A DNA stretch of 64,000 bases. Source: Microbispora sp. H13382 (lineage in GTDB: Bacteria > Actinomycetota > Actinomycetes > Streptosporangiales > Streptosporangiaceae). Every line of letters begins with the position of its first letter. Position 1 is the first letter of the stretch. Of this stretch, positions 18,095 through 27,235 are shown one piece after another. Below the pieces are notes generated by a model that worked only from the letters and a program-made list of their open reading frames with translations, was not told the origin of the DNA and made no database searches. A program made the translations under genes and the position numbers. Location: NCBI RefSeq assembly GCF_014161445.1, contig NZ_JABBXA010000014.1, positions 62,001-126,000 of the forward strand, written 5' to 3'.

Positions 18095-18511
18095 GTGAAA
18101 GATGACGGCGTTCCCGCGCACGTCACCGGAGCGGCAAGGGAGCGTGCCTTCTCCTTAGCCGATCTGCCCGATGTGCGGGAGTTCGCCGCCGCCGAGGCGC
18201 TGCGTCGCGGCATGCGGGAAGACGCGATCGGCGACTTCCTCGTCGCGCTCAACGAGGTCGCCACCAACGCGGTCACCCACGGGTCGACCAAGGCGCGGCT
18301 GGGCATATGGCGGGATGGGCCGGCCCTGGTGGTCGCCGTCCACGACGACGGCAGGGAGTGGCGTTTCGAGGGCGAGCCGGGCCACAACCCGCCTCCCGAG
18401 AACGCCACCAGCGGCATGGGGCTGTGGGTCGCGCGCATGCTCAGCAACGACCTCCACGTCACCACCGGTCCCAGGGGGACCAGGGTGACGATGCGTTTCC
18501 TCCTCGAGTAG
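18095..18511 (+). CDS. RsbW-like anti-sigma kinase (HATPase_c_2)
   Basis: A 138-residue GHKL ATPase from GTG 18095 behind GGGAGG; this length suits RsbW. An in-frame ATG at 17987 would add 36 residues with no family resemblance. The N-box is FLVALNEVATNAVTHGS, the G1 box VAVHDDGREW, and the G2 region SGMGLWVARMLSND. It would bind the sigma factor and phosphorylate the STAS protein at Ser. It lies 120 bases after the sigma gene and 15 bases before the NADH dehydrogenase gene. Confidence 0.88.
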   Translation: MKDDGVPAHVTGAARERAFSLADLPDVREFAAAEALRRGMREDAIGDFLVALNEVATNAVTHGSTKARLGIWRDGPALVVAVHDDGREWRFEGEPGHNPPPENATSGMGLWVARMLSNDLHVTTGPRGTRVTMRFLLE

Positions 18512-18526
18512 GGGTAGGGGACAGCC

Positions 18527-19825
18527 ATGGCTGTCCCACGGATTCTGATCGTCGGCGGCGGATACGTCGGCATGTACACAGCACTCCGCCTGCAACGCAG
18601 GCTCCGCCGCGGCGAGGCACTCGTGACCGTCGCGGACCTCGACTCCTACATGACCTACCAGCCCTTCCTGCCGGAGGCGGCCGCCGGGAACATCGAGGCG
18701 CGGCACGTCGTGGTTCCGCTCAGGCGGGTGCTGAACAGGTGCCAGATCCTCAGCGGGCGGGTCACCCAGGTGCGGCTGGCCGACCGTAGGGCGGAACTCA
18801 CCCCGCACGAGGGGCCCGACCTCACCATCGAGTACGACTATCTCGTCATGGCGCCGGGCTCGATCTCACGGCTGCTGCCGGTGCCCGGCCTGGCCGAGTA
18901 CGGCATCGGCTTCAAGACCATCGAAGAGGCCATCGCCCTGCGCAACCACGTGCTCGGCCGCCTCGACATCGCCGCGTCCACCCCGGACCCCGAGGTCCGC
19001 CGCAGGGCCCTCACCTTCGTGTTCGTCGGCGGTGGCTACGCCGGCGTCGAGGCCCTGGCCGAGCTCGAGGACATGGCGGCCGACGCCCTCAAGTACTTCG
19101 CCGGGCTCAGCCGCGAGGACATGCGCTGGGTGCTCGTGGAGGCCACCGACCGGATCCTGCCCGAGGTGGGCCCGGACATGGGCAGGTGGACGGCCCTGCA
19201 GTTGCGCGAGCGGGGCATCGAGATCCGCATGGGCACGCTGCTGAAGTCCGCGGAGGGCTGCCGCATCGTGCTGAGCGACGGTGAGGAGTTCGACGCCGAC
19301 ACCCTCGTCTGGACGGCGGGCGTCAAGCCGAATCCGCTGGTCGGCGCGGGCGACCTGCCCCTGGACAAGAAGGGCAGGATCAGAGTCGATCCCTACCTGC
19401 GCGTGCACGGGACCGACTTCGCGTTCGCCGCGGGCGACTGCGCCGCCGTCCCCGACCTCACCCGGCCGGGCGAGTTCTGCCCGCCCAACGCACAGCACGC
19501 CGTACGGCAGGCCAGGAGGCTGGCGGACAACCTGCTGGCGGCGCTGCGCGGGCAGGCCCAGCGGCCGTACCGGCACAAGTACGCCGGGTCGGTGGCGAGT
19601 CTGGGACTCTACAAGGGCGTCGCGCAGATCTACGGCCGGGAGCTGCGCGGGTTCCCCGCCTGGTTCATGCACCGCACCTATCACCTGACGCGGATGCCCA
19701 CCTTCAACAAGAAGACCCGGATCCTCATGGACTGGACGCTCGGGCTGTTCTTCCCCCGGGAGATCATCGCGATGGGGGCCATCGAGGAACCGCGCAAGGA
19801 GTTCACCCTGTCCGCCCGTTCGTGA
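18527..19825 (+). CDS. ndh: Type II NADH dehydrogenase (NDH-2)
   Basis: A 432-residue two-dinucleotide-binding flavoprotein. The FAD Rossmann motif is ILIVGGGYVGMYTA at the N-terminus; the NADH motif is FVFVGGGYAGVEALAEL (about 165-182); the second FAD contact is FAFAAGDCAAVPDL with the following Cys-Pro-Pro-Asn-Ala-Gln-His segment. It is a peripheral membrane enzyme that passes electrons from NADH to menaquinone without pumping protons. GTAGGGG lies 11 bases before the ATG. The short distance to the RsbW-like gene suggests stress-sigma control. Confidence 0.93.
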   Translation: MAVPRILIVGGGYVGMYTALRLQRRLRRGEALVTVADLDSYMTYQPFLPEAAAGNIEARHVVVPLRRVLNRCQILSGRVTQVRLADRRAELTPHEGPDLTIEYDYLVMAPGSISRLLPVPGLAEYGIGFKTIEEAIALRNHVLGRLDIAASTPDPEVRRRALTFVFVGGGYAGVEALAELEDMAADALKYFAGLSREDMRWVLVEATDRILPEVGPDMGRWTALQLRERGIEIRMGTLLKSAEGCRIVLSDGEEFDADTLVWTAGVKPNPLVGAGDLPLDKKGRIRVDPYLRVHGTDFAFAAGDCAAVPDLTRPGEFCPPNAQHAVRQARRLADNLLAALRGQAQRPYRHKYAGSVASLGLYKGVAQIYGRELRGFPAWFMHRTYHLTRMPTFNKKTRILMDWTLGLFFPREIIAMGAIEEPRKEFTLSARS

Positions 19826-19837
19826 CGGGTCCGGACG

Positions 19838-19868
19838 GGTGCCGCGTGACCCGGGGCCACGCGGCACC
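19838..19868. terminator. Bidirectional hairpin terminator
   Basis: A perfect 11-bp stem GGTGCCGCGTG / CACGCGGCACC (19838-19848 and 19858-19868) with a 9-base loop lies exactly between the convergent ndh and ABC exporter genes. There is no T tract, as is common for high-GC actinobacterial terminators. Confidence 0.7.
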
Positions 19869-19870
19869 GG

Positions 19871-21859
19871 TCACCCGACTTCGGCGGCGGGGGCGTCGTC
19901 ACCGGCCAGGGCGCCGGCGAACTGAGCGGAGTACAGCCGGTGGTAGGCGCCCCGGGCGGCGAGCAACTCGTCGTGGGTGCCGTGCTCGACGATGCTGCCC
20001 GCCTCCATCACCAGGATGAGATCGGCGTCGCGGATCGTGGACAGCCGGTGGGCGATGACGAAGCTCGTCCTGTCGCTGCGCAGCGCGGCCATCGCGTGCT
20101 GCACGAGGACCTCGGTGCGGGTGTCGACCGAGCTCGTCGCCTCGTCCAGGATGAGCAGGGACGGGTCGGCGAGGAAGGCGCGGGCGATGGTGATCAGCTG
20201 CTTCTCGCCGGCGCTGACGTTGCCGCCCTCCTCGTCGATCACCGTGTCGTACCCGTCCGGCAGGGTGCGCACGAACCGGTCGACGTACGTCGCCCGCGCC
20301 GCGGCCCGGATCTCCTCGTCGGTCGCCCGCGGGTTGCCGTAGGCGATGTTGTCGCGGATCGTCCCGCCGAACAGCCAGGTGTCCTGGAGCACCATGCCGA
20401 TCTGGGAGCGTAGGTCCTCGCGGCGCATCGCGGTGATGTCGACGCCGTCGAGGGTGATGCGGCCCGCGTCCAGCTCGTAGAAACGCATGATCAGGTTGAC
20501 CAGCGTGGTCTTTCCCGCGCCGGTCGGGCCGACGATCGCGATCGTGTGCCCGGGCTCGGCCACCAGCGACAGGTCCTCGATGAGAGGCTGGCCGGGGTCG
20601 TACCGGAAGGACACGTGCTCGAACTCGACGCGCCCCCGCCGGGCGGCGGGCGGCGCCGGGACGGCGGGGTCGGGCTCCTGCTCCTCGGCGTCCAGCAGCT
20701 CGAAGACCCGCTCGGCGGAGGCCACGCCCGACTGCAGCAGGTTGGCCATCGAGGCGACCTGGGTCAGCGGCTGGGTGAACTGCCGGGAGTACTGGATGAA
20801 CGCCTGCACGTCGCCCAGGCTCATCGACCCACCGGCGACCCGTACGGCGCCGACGACCGCGATGGCGACGTAGTTCAGGTTCCCGATGAACATCATCGCC
20901 GGCATGATGATCCCGGAGATGAACTGGGCGCCGAAGCTCGCCGTGTACAGGGCGTCGTTCCGCTCCCGGAACACCTCCTCGACCTCCGGGCCCCGTCCGA
21001 AGACCTTCACCAGCTCGTGACCGGTGAACGCCTCCTCGATGTGGGCGTTGAGCGTGCCGGTGTGAGCCCACTGCGCGACGAACTGCTTCTGCGAACGCTT
21101 GGCGATCTGCCCGGTCACGATCATCGTGACCGGGATCGTCACCAGCGCGATCGCCGCGAGCAGCGGCGAGATCACGAACATCATGACCAGCACGCCGACC
21201 ACGGTGAGCAGCGAGTTCAGCAACTGGCTCAGCGTCTGCTGCAGGGTCTGGGACACGTTGTCGATGTCGTTGGTGACCCGGCTGAGCAGCTCGCCGCGGG
21301 GCTGGCCGTCGAAGAACTTCAGCGGCAGCCGGTTCAGCTTGTCCTCGACGTCGGCCCGGAGGCGGAACACCGTACGCTGCGTCACGTCGTTGAGCAGGTA
21401 GCCCTGCAGCCACATGAACAGCGACGCGGCCAGGTAGAGCCCGAGGACCCACGCCAGGACGGTGCCCAGCTCGCCGAAGTCGATGCCGCGGCCGGGGACG
21501 ACGTCCATCCCCGCGATCATGTCGGCGAAGTCGCCGTGGCCCGAGGCGCGCAGCGCCTGCACGGCCTGCTCCTTGGTCGCCCCCGCGGGCAGCCGTCCGC
21601 CGATCACCCCGCTGAAGATGACGTCGGTCGCGCGGCCGAGCAGTTTCGGCCCGATGACGGAGAACACCACGCTGACCACGGCGAGGGCGATCACGGCCAT
21701 GATCCTCGGCCGTTCCGGGCTCAGCCGCCGCAGCAGCCGCCGCGCGGATGGGCCGAAGTCCATCGACTTCTCCGCCGGCATCTGGCCGCCGCCGAAGGGC
21801 CCGAAACCGCCGCCTCCGCCGGGCCGCGGTCGTGCAGGTGCCATGGGCCGCTCGCTCAT
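19871..21859 (-). CDS. ABC exporter half-transporter, subunit B
   Basis: A 662-residue fusion of a six-helix type IV membrane domain (about 55-380) and an ATPase (about 410-640). Walker A is [12 protein letters not shown], the signature NVSAGEKQL (Ala in place of the first Gly of LSGGQ), and Walker [13 protein letters not shown] with the catalytic Glu present. The N-terminus is Gly/Pro-rich. It pairs with the overlapping upstream gene as a heterodimeric multidrug or lipid exporter of the TmrAB/BmrCD type. The first gene's stop overlaps this start by 4 bases. Substrate unknown. Confidence 0.93.
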   Translation of the reverse strand: MSERPMAPARPRPGGGGGFGPFGGGQMPAEKSMDFGPSARRLLRRLSPERPRIMAVIALAVVSVVFSVIGPKLLGRATDVIFSGVIGGRLPAGATKEQAVQALRASGHGDFADMIAGMDVVPGRGIDFGELGTVLAWVLGLYLAASLFMWLQGYLLNDVTQRTVFRLRADVEDKLNRLPLKFFDGQPRGELLSRVTNDIDNVSQTLQQTLSQLLNSLLTVVGVLVMMFVISPLLAAIALVTIPVTMIVTGQIAKRSQKQFVAQWAHTGTLNAHIEEAFTGHELVKVFGRGPEVEEVFRERNDALYTASFGAQFISGIIMPAMMFIGNLNYVAIAVVGAVRVAGGSMSLGDVQAFIQYSRQFTQPLTQVASMANLLQSGVASAERVFELLDAEEQEPDPAVPAPPAARRGRVEFEHVSFRYDPGQPLIEDLSLVAEPGHTIAIVGPTGAGKTTLVNLIMRFYELDAGRITLDGVDITAMRREDLRSQIGMVLQDTWLFGGTIRDNIAYGNPRATDEEIRAAARATYVDRFVRTLPDGYDTVIDEEGGNVSAGEKQLITIARAFLADPSLLILDEATSSVDTRTEVLVQHAMAALRSDRTSFVIAHRLSTIRDADLILVMEAGSIVEHGTHDELLAARGAYHRLYSAQFAGALAGDDAPAAEVG

Positions 21860-23589
21860 GCCGCACTCCCCGCGGTCAGTTGGGACTCGACGATCTCGAC
21901 GTACGTCGGGCAGGAGCCGAGCAACTCCTCATGGGTGCCGATGCCGGCGACGACGCCGTCGTCCAGGACGACGATCTGGTCGGCGTCCGCGATGGTGGAG
22001 ACCCGCTGGGCGACGATCACCACCGCGGCGCCGGCCGTGTACGGGGGCAGCGCGGCGCGCAGCCGGGCGTCGGTGGACAGGTCGAGGGCCGAGAACGAGT
22101 CGTCGAACAGATAGATCTCGGGTTTGGCCACGAGCGCGCGGGCGATGGAAAGGCGCTGCCGCTGCCCGCCCGACACGTTGGTGCCGCCCTGGGAGATGGG
22201 CGCCTGCAGGCCCTCGGGCATCGCCTCGACGAAGTCGCGGGCCTGGGCGACCTCCAGGGCCTGCCACAACTCCTCGTCGGTGGCGTCCGGGTTGCCGTAC
22301 CGAAGGTTGCTCGCGACGGTCCCGGTGAACAGGTACGGCTTCTGCGGCACCAGGCCGATGCGCGTCCAGAGCATCCGGGGATCGAGGTCGCGTACGTCGA
22401 CCCCGTCGATCAGCACCGCGCCGGACGTGGCGTCGAACAGCCGGGGGACCAGGGAGACCAGGGTCGTCTTCCCCGACCCGGTGCTGCCGATGACCGCGGT
22501 GGTCTGTCCCGCGGTCACCCGGAAGGAGACGCCGGACAACACCGGCGCCGCCGCGCCCGGATAGCGGAACCCGACGTCACGCAGCTCCAGGTCGGCCCGG
22601 CGGTCCACCTGACGTACGGGGCGCTCGGGCGGGCGCACCGACGACTCGGTGTCGAGCACCTCGGCGATGCGCTCCGCGCAGACGGCGGCGCGCGGAATCA
22701 TGATCGAGATGAAGGTGGCCATCATCATCGACATGAGGATCTGCAGCAGGTACATGAGGAACGCGGTGAGGGCGCCCACCTGCATCTCGCCGCTGTCCAC
22801 CCGGGCGGCGCCGAACCACAGCACGGCGACGCTGGAGGCGTTGAGGATCAGCATCACGGTGGGGAAGATGAGCGCGGTCAGCCGCCCGACGCGCAGCGCC
22901 GTCCCGGTCAGCGCGTCGTTCGCTCCGGCGAACCGGCGGGTCTCCTCGCGCTCGCGGACGAACGCCCGCACCACGCGGATGCCGGTGAGCTGCTCGCGCA
23001 GCACCTGGTTGACCTCGTCGATGCGGGTCTGCATGGCGCGGAACTGCGGGACCATACGGAAGACGATCAGCCCGATCGAGACCAGCAGCACCGGGACGCA
23101 GACCAGCATGAGCCAGGACAGCCCGACGTCCTGACGCAGGGCCATGATGATGCCGCCGACCCCCATGATGGGCGCGGCGACCAGCATCGTGCAGGTCATC
23201 ACCACGAGCATCTGGACCTGCTGCACGTCGTTGGTGTTCCGGGTGATCAGCGAGGGCGCGCCGAACTGGGCGACCTCACGCGCGGAGAAGCCGCTCACCC
23301 GGTGGAAGACCGCCGACCGGACGTCCCGGCCGAACCCCGCCGCCACCCGCGCGCCGTAGTAGACCGCCGCGATCGAGCAGGCGATCTGCACGAAAGACAC
23401 GGTCAGCATCCAGCCGCCGGTGGCCAGGATGTAGCCGGTGTCGCCGGTGGCCACCCCCTGGTCGATGATGTCGGCGTTCAGGCTCGGCAGATAGAGGGAG
23501 GCGATGGTGCCGACCAGCTGGAACAGCACCACCGCCGTGAGCGCGGGCGAGTAGGGCCGCAGGTACGTGCGGAGAAGCCGGCTCAGCAC
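21856..23589 (-). CDS. ABC exporter half-transporter, subunit A (degenerate ATP site)
   Basis: A 577-residue fusion of a six-helix membrane domain (about 15-310) and an ATPase (335-570). Walker A is [12 protein letters not shown] and the signature [10 protein letters not shown] is canonical, but Walker B reads [12 protein letters not shown], with Asp in place of the catalytic Glu. Such asymmetry is usual in heterodimeric exporters, where this half forms the non-hydrolytic site. It is the first gene of a two-gene operon and overlaps its partner by ATGA. No regulator adjoins it; 175 bases separate it from the CBS gene. Confidence 0.93.
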   Translation of the reverse strand: MLSRLLRTYLRPYSPALTAVVLFQLVGTIASLYLPSLNADIIDQGVATGDTGYILATGGWMLTVSFVQIACSIAAVYYGARVAAGFGRDVRSAVFHRVSGFSAREVAQFGAPSLITRNTNDVQQVQMLVVMTCTMLVAAPIMGVGGIIMALRQDVGLSWLMLVCVPVLLVSIGLIVFRMVPQFRAMQTRIDEVNQVLREQLTGIRVVRAFVREREETRRFAGANDALTGTALRVGRLTALIFPTVMLILNASSVAVLWFGAARVDSGEMQVGALTAFLMYLLQILMSMMMATFISIMIPRAAVCAERIAEVLDTESSVRPPERPVRQVDRRADLELRDVGFRYPGAAAPVLSGVSFRVTAGQTTAVIGSTGSGKTTLVSLVPRLFDATSGAVLIDGVDVRDLDPRMLWTRIGLVPQKPYLFTGTVASNLRYGNPDATDEELWQALEVAQARDFVEAMPEGLQAPISQGGTNVSGGQRQRLSIARALVAKPEIYLFDDSFSALDLSTDARLRAALPPYTAGAAVVIVAQRVSTIADADQIVVLDDGVVAGIGTHEELLGSCPTYVEIVESQLTAGSAA

Positions 23590-23724
23590 GGCTGTGGCCC
23601 GGGGCGGACGGTGCGTCGCAGGAGGGGCAAAATCATGCGGAACACGGTATATGAGCAGCTAGCTTGCGCACGCATGATTTTCGGGGGTGAGACGCGATGG
23701 CGGCGTCGTCCGAGAACGTGCCCC

Positions 23725-23769
23725 GGTGGGTTGCTCAGCGGTGGGTTGCTCAGCGGTTGGTTGCTCAGC
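23725..23769. repeat. Three tandem 15-bp repeats
   Basis: Two exact copies of GGTGGGTTGCTCAGC (23725-23739, 23740-23754) and a third with one change (23755-23769) lie at the 3' end of the CBS gene; its stop codon falls inside the third unit. Changes in copy number would alter only the intergenic spacer. Confidence 0.75.
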
Positions 23770-24214
23770 GCGCGGCCGGAGCCGAGACGGGTTGAGCGGC
23801 CGGGTCCGGGGCGGTGGTGCGGCCGGGCGCGTGGCCGGAGGGAAGGCCTGGGGCGAGATCGGCCAGGGCGACGACGCCGACCGGGTGCCCGTCCACCACC
23901 ACCGGAAGCTGCTGCACGTCCTTCTCGCGCATCAACCGCGCGGCCTCGGCCACGTCCTGGTCCGGGCCGACGGTCACCACGTCACTGGTGCACAGCGTCG
24001 CCAGCGGAGTGGTGGCGAGGTCCCTGCCCTCCGCGACCGCGCGTACGACGATGTCCCGGTCGGTCACCAGACCGCGGAGCCGGCCGTCCCCGACCACCAG
24101 CACGTCGCCGATCCCGCGGTCGCGCATCAGCTTGGCGGCCTTCACCACCGGGGCCTCCTCCGGCAGTGTCACCGGATCGCGCGTCATGACCTCTTCCACC
24201 TTGTGCGGCATCAC
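23765..24214 (-). CDS. CBS-domain pair protein
   Basis: A 149-residue protein made of two CBS motifs: about 8-62 (VMTRDPVTLPEEAPVVKAA; DRGIGDVLVVGDGRLRGLVTDRDIV) and about 72-128 (MCTSDVVTVGPDQDVAEAA; QLPVVVDGHPVGVVALADLA). Bateman modules bind adenine nucleotides; stand-alone versions are often stress-induced. The C-terminal Ala/Pro tail is unstructured. It has no enzymatic partner domain. Neighbouring genes on the same strand encode small envelope-type proteins, consistent with a stress group. Confidence 0.9.
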   Translation of the reverse strand: MMPHKVEEVMTRDPVTLPEEAPVVKAAKLMRDRGIGDVLVVGDGRLRGLVTDRDIVVRAVAEGRDLATTPLATLCTSDVVTVGPDQDVAEAARLMREKDVQQLPVVVDGHPVGVVALADLAPGLPSGHAPGRTTAPDPAAQPVSAPAAR

Positions 24215-24346
24215 GGCCTCCTCAGGGGTCCGGGGGACGGACCGGGTTCGCGGCGGGTCTCGCGGGAGGGGCTCCCGCGAGACCTTCGTACCCCGTCGCG
24301 GCCGCGACTCGGTAGGGGAGAAAGGCTGATGGCGAGGGGGCCAGGG

Positions 24347-24541
24347 TCAGCGACGGACGCGTCCGCCGCGCCAGCCGCCGCGCCAGGAGTTCACCCCGGC
24401 GGTGCCGACGCCGGCCTGGTGCAGGGAGAGCAGGCAGAGGCCGAGTGCGAGCAGCGCGGTCAGGCCGATGCCGATGCTTGCGTTGAGGAGATCGAGGAGG
24501 AAGGCGATCCCGAAGACGACCGCCGCGGCGATGGCGAGCAT
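24347..24541 (-). CDS. Small membrane protein
   Basis: A 64-residue protein with two predicted transmembrane helices (about 3-20 and 24-42) separated by a short polar turn (LNASIGIG), and an Arg/Gly-rich basic C-terminus. This resembles the very common actinobacterial small inner-membrane proteins of unknown role. It follows the Thr/Ala-rich gene by 7 bases and is likely the last gene of the 26113-to-24347 operon. Confidence 0.75.
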   Translation of the reverse strand: MLAIAAAVVFGIAFLLDLLNASIGIGLTALLALGLCLLSLHQAGVGTAGVNSWRGGWRGGRVRR

Positions 24542-24548
24542 TGTTACC

Positions 24549-25475
24549 TCACTTCCGGGTCAACTGGGTTAGTAACGCGTGGTACTCGTGCAGGGCCAGG
24601 CGCAGCGCCTCGGTGTCGCCCCGCTCGTTGTCCTTCCACTGGTCGAGCAGCGCCTGACGGCGGGTGGTGAAGGCCGACAGGGCCTCCTCCACGAGCGCGT
24701 CCGCCTGTTCGATCGAGTGGCGGGGATCGTCGACGAAACCCGCCTTGATCTCACGCCACCGGCCTTCCAGCGTCTCGTCCAGGACGGACGCCGCGCCGGA
24801 GGCGGCGGTCGTGGTCGTGACGGGGTAGGCCACGGGGCCGTCCACGGAGCGACCGTCAGGGATGCCGGCGGCGGCGTCCGCCGTGGTGTCCGCGGTGGTG
24901 TCCGCCGTGGTGCCGGTCCCGGTGTCCGCGGTGGTGTCGGTGGTGTCGGTGGTGGTGCCCCCGTAGGCCGTGGTGTCCCCGGCCGTCACGCCGTCCCGGG
25001 CGCCGGTGCCGGTCGTCTCGGCGTCGTCTCCCCGGAACCCGTACGCGGTGTCGGCGGCGTTGTCGTAGGTCTGGCCGCCCTCGGTGCCGTCGTCCACGCG
25101 GCCGCCCGCGACGAGGCGGTCGCCGTCGGCGGTGTGCCCGCCGCCGGTCCGGGGCGACGTGAGGACGTCGTCACCCGCCTGGCCGTACGGCTCGCGGAAG
25201 CGGCGGCCGTCGCCGTCCGCGTCCGCTTCGACTGTTCCGTCCGCGTAGGCGTGGTCGCCGGTGTCCCGCGCCGTGGCGTCGGAGTAGCCGGCGGTGTACG
25301 CGTCGCTGGCCTCGCTGGGGGAGTAGACCGGGCCGGGGCCCTCGTGTTCGTCCCGTCCGGAATCCGCGAGAGCCCTCTCTCTGCGCGCCTCCTCCTCGAG
25401 GGGCTCGGGGGTCTCGGGAGTCGGCTGCTCGGCGACCTCACCGCGCTCGTGGTGCCTGTTCGTTCGCATCGTCAT
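24549..25475 (-). CDS. Thr/Asp/Ala-rich protein with a W-FVDxP-ADALV domain
   Basis: A 308-residue protein. The first 225 residues are low complexity with many Asp, Thr and Gly, including Thr-Asp-Thr/Thr-Ala-Asp micro-repeats (encoded at about 24880-24960). The last 80 residues form a helical domain (LEGRWREIKAGFVDDPRHSI, EQADALVEEALSAFTTRR) also found in the upstream gene product: shared Trp, Phe-Val-Asp-x-Pro, Ala-Asp-Ala-Leu-Val, and a final Leu-Arg-x-Ala-x4-Tyr-x-Ala-Leu. No transmembrane segment. The start overlaps the stop of the upstream gene by 4 bases. Function unknown. Confidence 0.75.
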   Translation of the reverse strand: MTMRTNRHHERGEVAEQPTPETPEPLEEEARRERALADSGRDEHEGPGPVYSPSEASDAYTAGYSDATARDTGDHAYADGTVEADADGDGRRFREPYGQAGDDVLTSPRTGGGHTADGDRLVAGGRVDDGTEGGQTYDNAADTAYGFRGDDAETTGTGARDGVTAGDTTAYGGTTTDTTDTTADTGTGTTADTTADTTADAAAGIPDGRSVDGPVAYPVTTTTAASGAASVLDETLEGRWREIKAGFVDDPRHSIEQADALVEEALSAFTTRRQALLDQWKDNERGDTEALRLALHEYHALLTQLTRK

Positions 25476-26113
25476 CGCCTCGCCTTCCGCACGTCCGCGT
25501 GGTGACCGTTCATCGAGGCGCCGTCGTAGCCGTCGGTGGTGTACGCGGCGCCGTTGACGTGGCCGTCGGGGGGAACCTCGGCGCCGTCACCGAGAAGCTC
25601 CTGGAACAGCGCGCGGTAGTGGACCATCGCCTGACGGAGCTCTTCCGTCGTGGCGTCCTGCCGGGCGGCGCGGCTGCTGATGTCGTGGGCGTTGCGGTAG
25701 TGGTCGATCGTGGCGGCGTGCGCGACCGACAGGTCGCTCAGACGCTGCTCGAACTCGTCCGTGGGGTAGCCTCGCTCCGCCATAACCGCGGTGACCAGCG
25801 CGTCCGCCTCGGTCACGGCGAAGCCGGGAGCGTCGACGAACCGCTCCTGCACCTCGGTCCACTTCCTCGCGTACTGGTCCCGGGTCTGCGGGTCGAGCGG
25901 GCGGATGTCCAGCTTGGCGTGGCGCTCCTCGCGGGCGAGCAGCTCCTGCTCGGCCTCCCTACGGCTGTCGCTCTCCCGCACCGCCCGCTCGTACTCGGGC
26001 CCGAAACGGTCCCGCAGGTGGCGCCGGCGGTTGCGTGCCGACACGAGGTAACCGACTGCCAGGATCACCAGCACGGCGACGATCACGACGGCCACCCATG
26101 CTACGGCGTTCAT
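25472..26113 (-). CDS. Membrane-anchored protein with a W-FVDxP-ADALV domain
   Basis: A 213-residue protein with one N-terminal transmembrane helix (about 3-24) followed by basic residues (SARNRRRHLRDRFG). That order predicts a cytoplasmic C-terminal part. Residues about 35-65 are a charged coiled coil (RAVRESDSRREAEQELLARE). Residues about 80-175 hold the domain shared with the next gene (YARKWTEVQERFVDAPGFAV, TEADALV). The tail is polar. First gene of a three-gene operon that also contains the soluble paralogue and a small membrane protein. Function unknown. Confidence 0.78.
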   Translation of the reverse strand: MNAVAWVAVVIVAVLVILAVGYLVSARNRRRHLRDRFGPEYERAVRESDSRREAEQELLAREERHAKLDIRPLDPQTRDQYARKWTEVQERFVDAPGFAVTEADALVTAVMAERGYPTDEFEQRLSDLSVAHAATIDHYRNAHDISSRAARQDATTEELRQAMVHYRALFQELLGDGAEVPPDGHVNGAAYTTDGYDGASMNGHHADVRKARR

Positions 26114-26231
26114 ATCTGCCTCCAGGGGTGAGTGCGTTGTTCATCCGCACTGCCCGGGAATGCGGCCTTCACGCCTTGCGTAATCGTGGATTCTGGGGGT
26201 AAAGGGCGGTTGACCAGCAGAGGAGGTAGCC

Positions 26232-26570
26232 ATGGGCTTCGGGGCCAGTCTCGCCTTCATCGCGGTCGGCGCGGTTCTCGCGTTCGCCGTCAAATGGGAC
26301 GTTCCTGGAATCGACTTACAAATGATCGGCTGGATTCTCATGCTTGTGGGAGTCGTCGGCATGGTGCTGACAACTCGCTACACGCGCCGCCCGCGAACCG
26401 CCGAGGAGACGGTGGAGACCATCGAGCCGGACACGATGTACACCGTGGACCCGGCGGCCGAGCCGCACGTCCACGTCCAGGAGACCGAGTCGCACACCGC
26501 CGTCCACCCGGGCGAACGCCACGTGCACGTACGCGAGGAGACCAGGCCCCTGCCCCGCGACGGTGTGTGA
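26232..26570 (+). CDS. DUF6458-like membrane protein
   Basis: A 112-residue protein with ribosome site AGGAGG seven bases before the ATG. Two transmembrane helices (about 5-22 and 30-48: ASLAFIAVGAVLAFAV; IGWILMLVGVVGMVLT) are followed by a basic stop and a long acidic/His-rich cytoplasmic tail. The helix pattern with VPGIDLQMIGWILMLVG matches the DUF6458 family of actinobacteria. GGGTAA at 26197-26202 could be a weak SigB-type -10. It is divergent from the envelope/stress operon. Confidence 0.75.
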   Translation: MGFGASLAFIAVGAVLAFAVKWDVPGIDLQMIGWILMLVGVVGMVLTTRYTRRPRTAEETVETIEPDTMYTVDPAAEPHVHVQETESHTAVHPGERHVHVREETRPLPRDGV

Positions 26571-26579
26571 GCCGTACGG

Positions 26580-27014
26580 TCAGGGGCTGGTGCCCGCCGC
26601 GTCCGTGGCGTCACGGGCCTCGGCGAGGACCCGGGCGATGTGAGAGTCGTCCCCGGCGGGCACCTCATGAAAGCCCTGCTCGGGGTCGTAGGCGATGTCG
26701 AGCCCGTTGTCGACCAGCCGGCTCGCCCAACGTAGGGCGGTGTTGAGCTTGTCCTCGGGGACCCGACGGCCCTGAGCCGCGGCGGAGAGGTTCCGGAGGT
26801 TGGTGGCGGGGCCGCTCTGGCTGTGCTCGCGGCGGAGCTTCCACGGCAGGGCACGGCTGTGGTCCGTCATCGGCTTGGACAGACCGGCCGCGCGCTTCGC
26901 CTGCAGGACGCCCGACTCCGTGACGCCGAAGTGCTCGGCGAGACGGGCGTTGGTCCACCCTTCGGCGGCCAGCCGGACGAGTTCTTCCTGGTCGATGCGC
27001 GCCTTCCTGCCCAT
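26580..27014 (-). CDS. Helix-turn-helix protein of unknown role
   Basis: A 144-residue protein. The N-terminal 45 residues are a homeodomain-like HTH (QEELVRLAAEGWTNARLAEH, FGVTESGVLQAKRAAGL) of the type found in resolvases and phage regulators. The rest (TDHSRALPWKLRREHSQSGP; LNTALRWASRLVDNGLDIAYDP) resembles a helical protein that recurs in actinobacterial genomes and phages. It is convergent with the DUF6458 gene and immediately left of tRNA-Pro. DNA target unknown. Confidence 0.65.
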   Translation of the reverse strand: MGRKARIDQEELVRLAAEGWTNARLAEHFGVTESGVLQAKRAAGLSKPMTDHSRALPWKLRREHSQSGPATNLRNLSAAAQGRRVPEDKLNTALRWASRLVDNGLDIAYDPEQGFHEVPAGDDSHIARVLAEARDATDAAGTSP

Positions 27015-27106
27015 GATCGCCAGCCTAGGCCCACTGGCGCGGTTCGTGTACGCACGACGGCGGAAACTGCGCTAAGGTTTGGATGTGCCCGGGGAGACCA
27101 GGGCAA

Positions 27107-27180
27107 CGGGACGTAGCGCAGTTTGGCAGCGCACTTGACTGGGGGTCAAGGGGTCGTGGGTTCAAATCCCGCCGTCCCGA
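27107..27180 (+). tRNA. tRNA-Pro (anticodon GGG)
   Basis: A complete cloverleaf: acceptor CGGGACG pairs with CGTCCCG, discriminator A at 27180, D-arm GCGCAGTTTGGCAGCGC, anticodon stem CTTGA/TCAAG with loop CTGGGGG (anticodon GGG at 27141-27143), and T-arm GTGGGTTCAAATCCCGC. CCA is not encoded. The gene marks the edge between core chromosome and the accessory region. I found no repeat of its 3' end further right, so its use as an integration site is unproven. Confidence 0.95.
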
Positions 27181-27198
27181 CACTGTTGTAGCAGGTCA

Positions 27199-27235
27199 GA
27201 GCCACAGTTCCCAAGATCGGGGATTGTGGCTTTTC
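27199..27235 (+). terminator. Terminator downstream of tRNA-Pro
   Basis: An interrupted stem AGCCACA(gttccc)...(gggga)TGTGGCT followed by TTTT fits a factor-independent terminator about 20 bases after the tRNA. Confidence 0.7.

Noticed and set aside
21748-24189. 813-codon open frame antisense to the ABC exporter and CBS genes
   Set aside because: Spans three real genes on the other strand and has His/Arg/Asp-rich noise composition.
24880-24960. CRISPR-like short repeats
   Set aside because: These are codon-level Thr-Asp/Thr-Ala-Asp micro-repeats inside a gene, with no spacer structure. No CRISPR array was seen anywhere in the window.
27107-27180. tRNA-Pro as attachment site of the whole 27-52 kb region
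   Set aside because: I could not find a second copy of its 3' end (TTCAAATCCCGCCGTCCCGA) in the window, and no integrase adjoins it. The boundary is compositional only.
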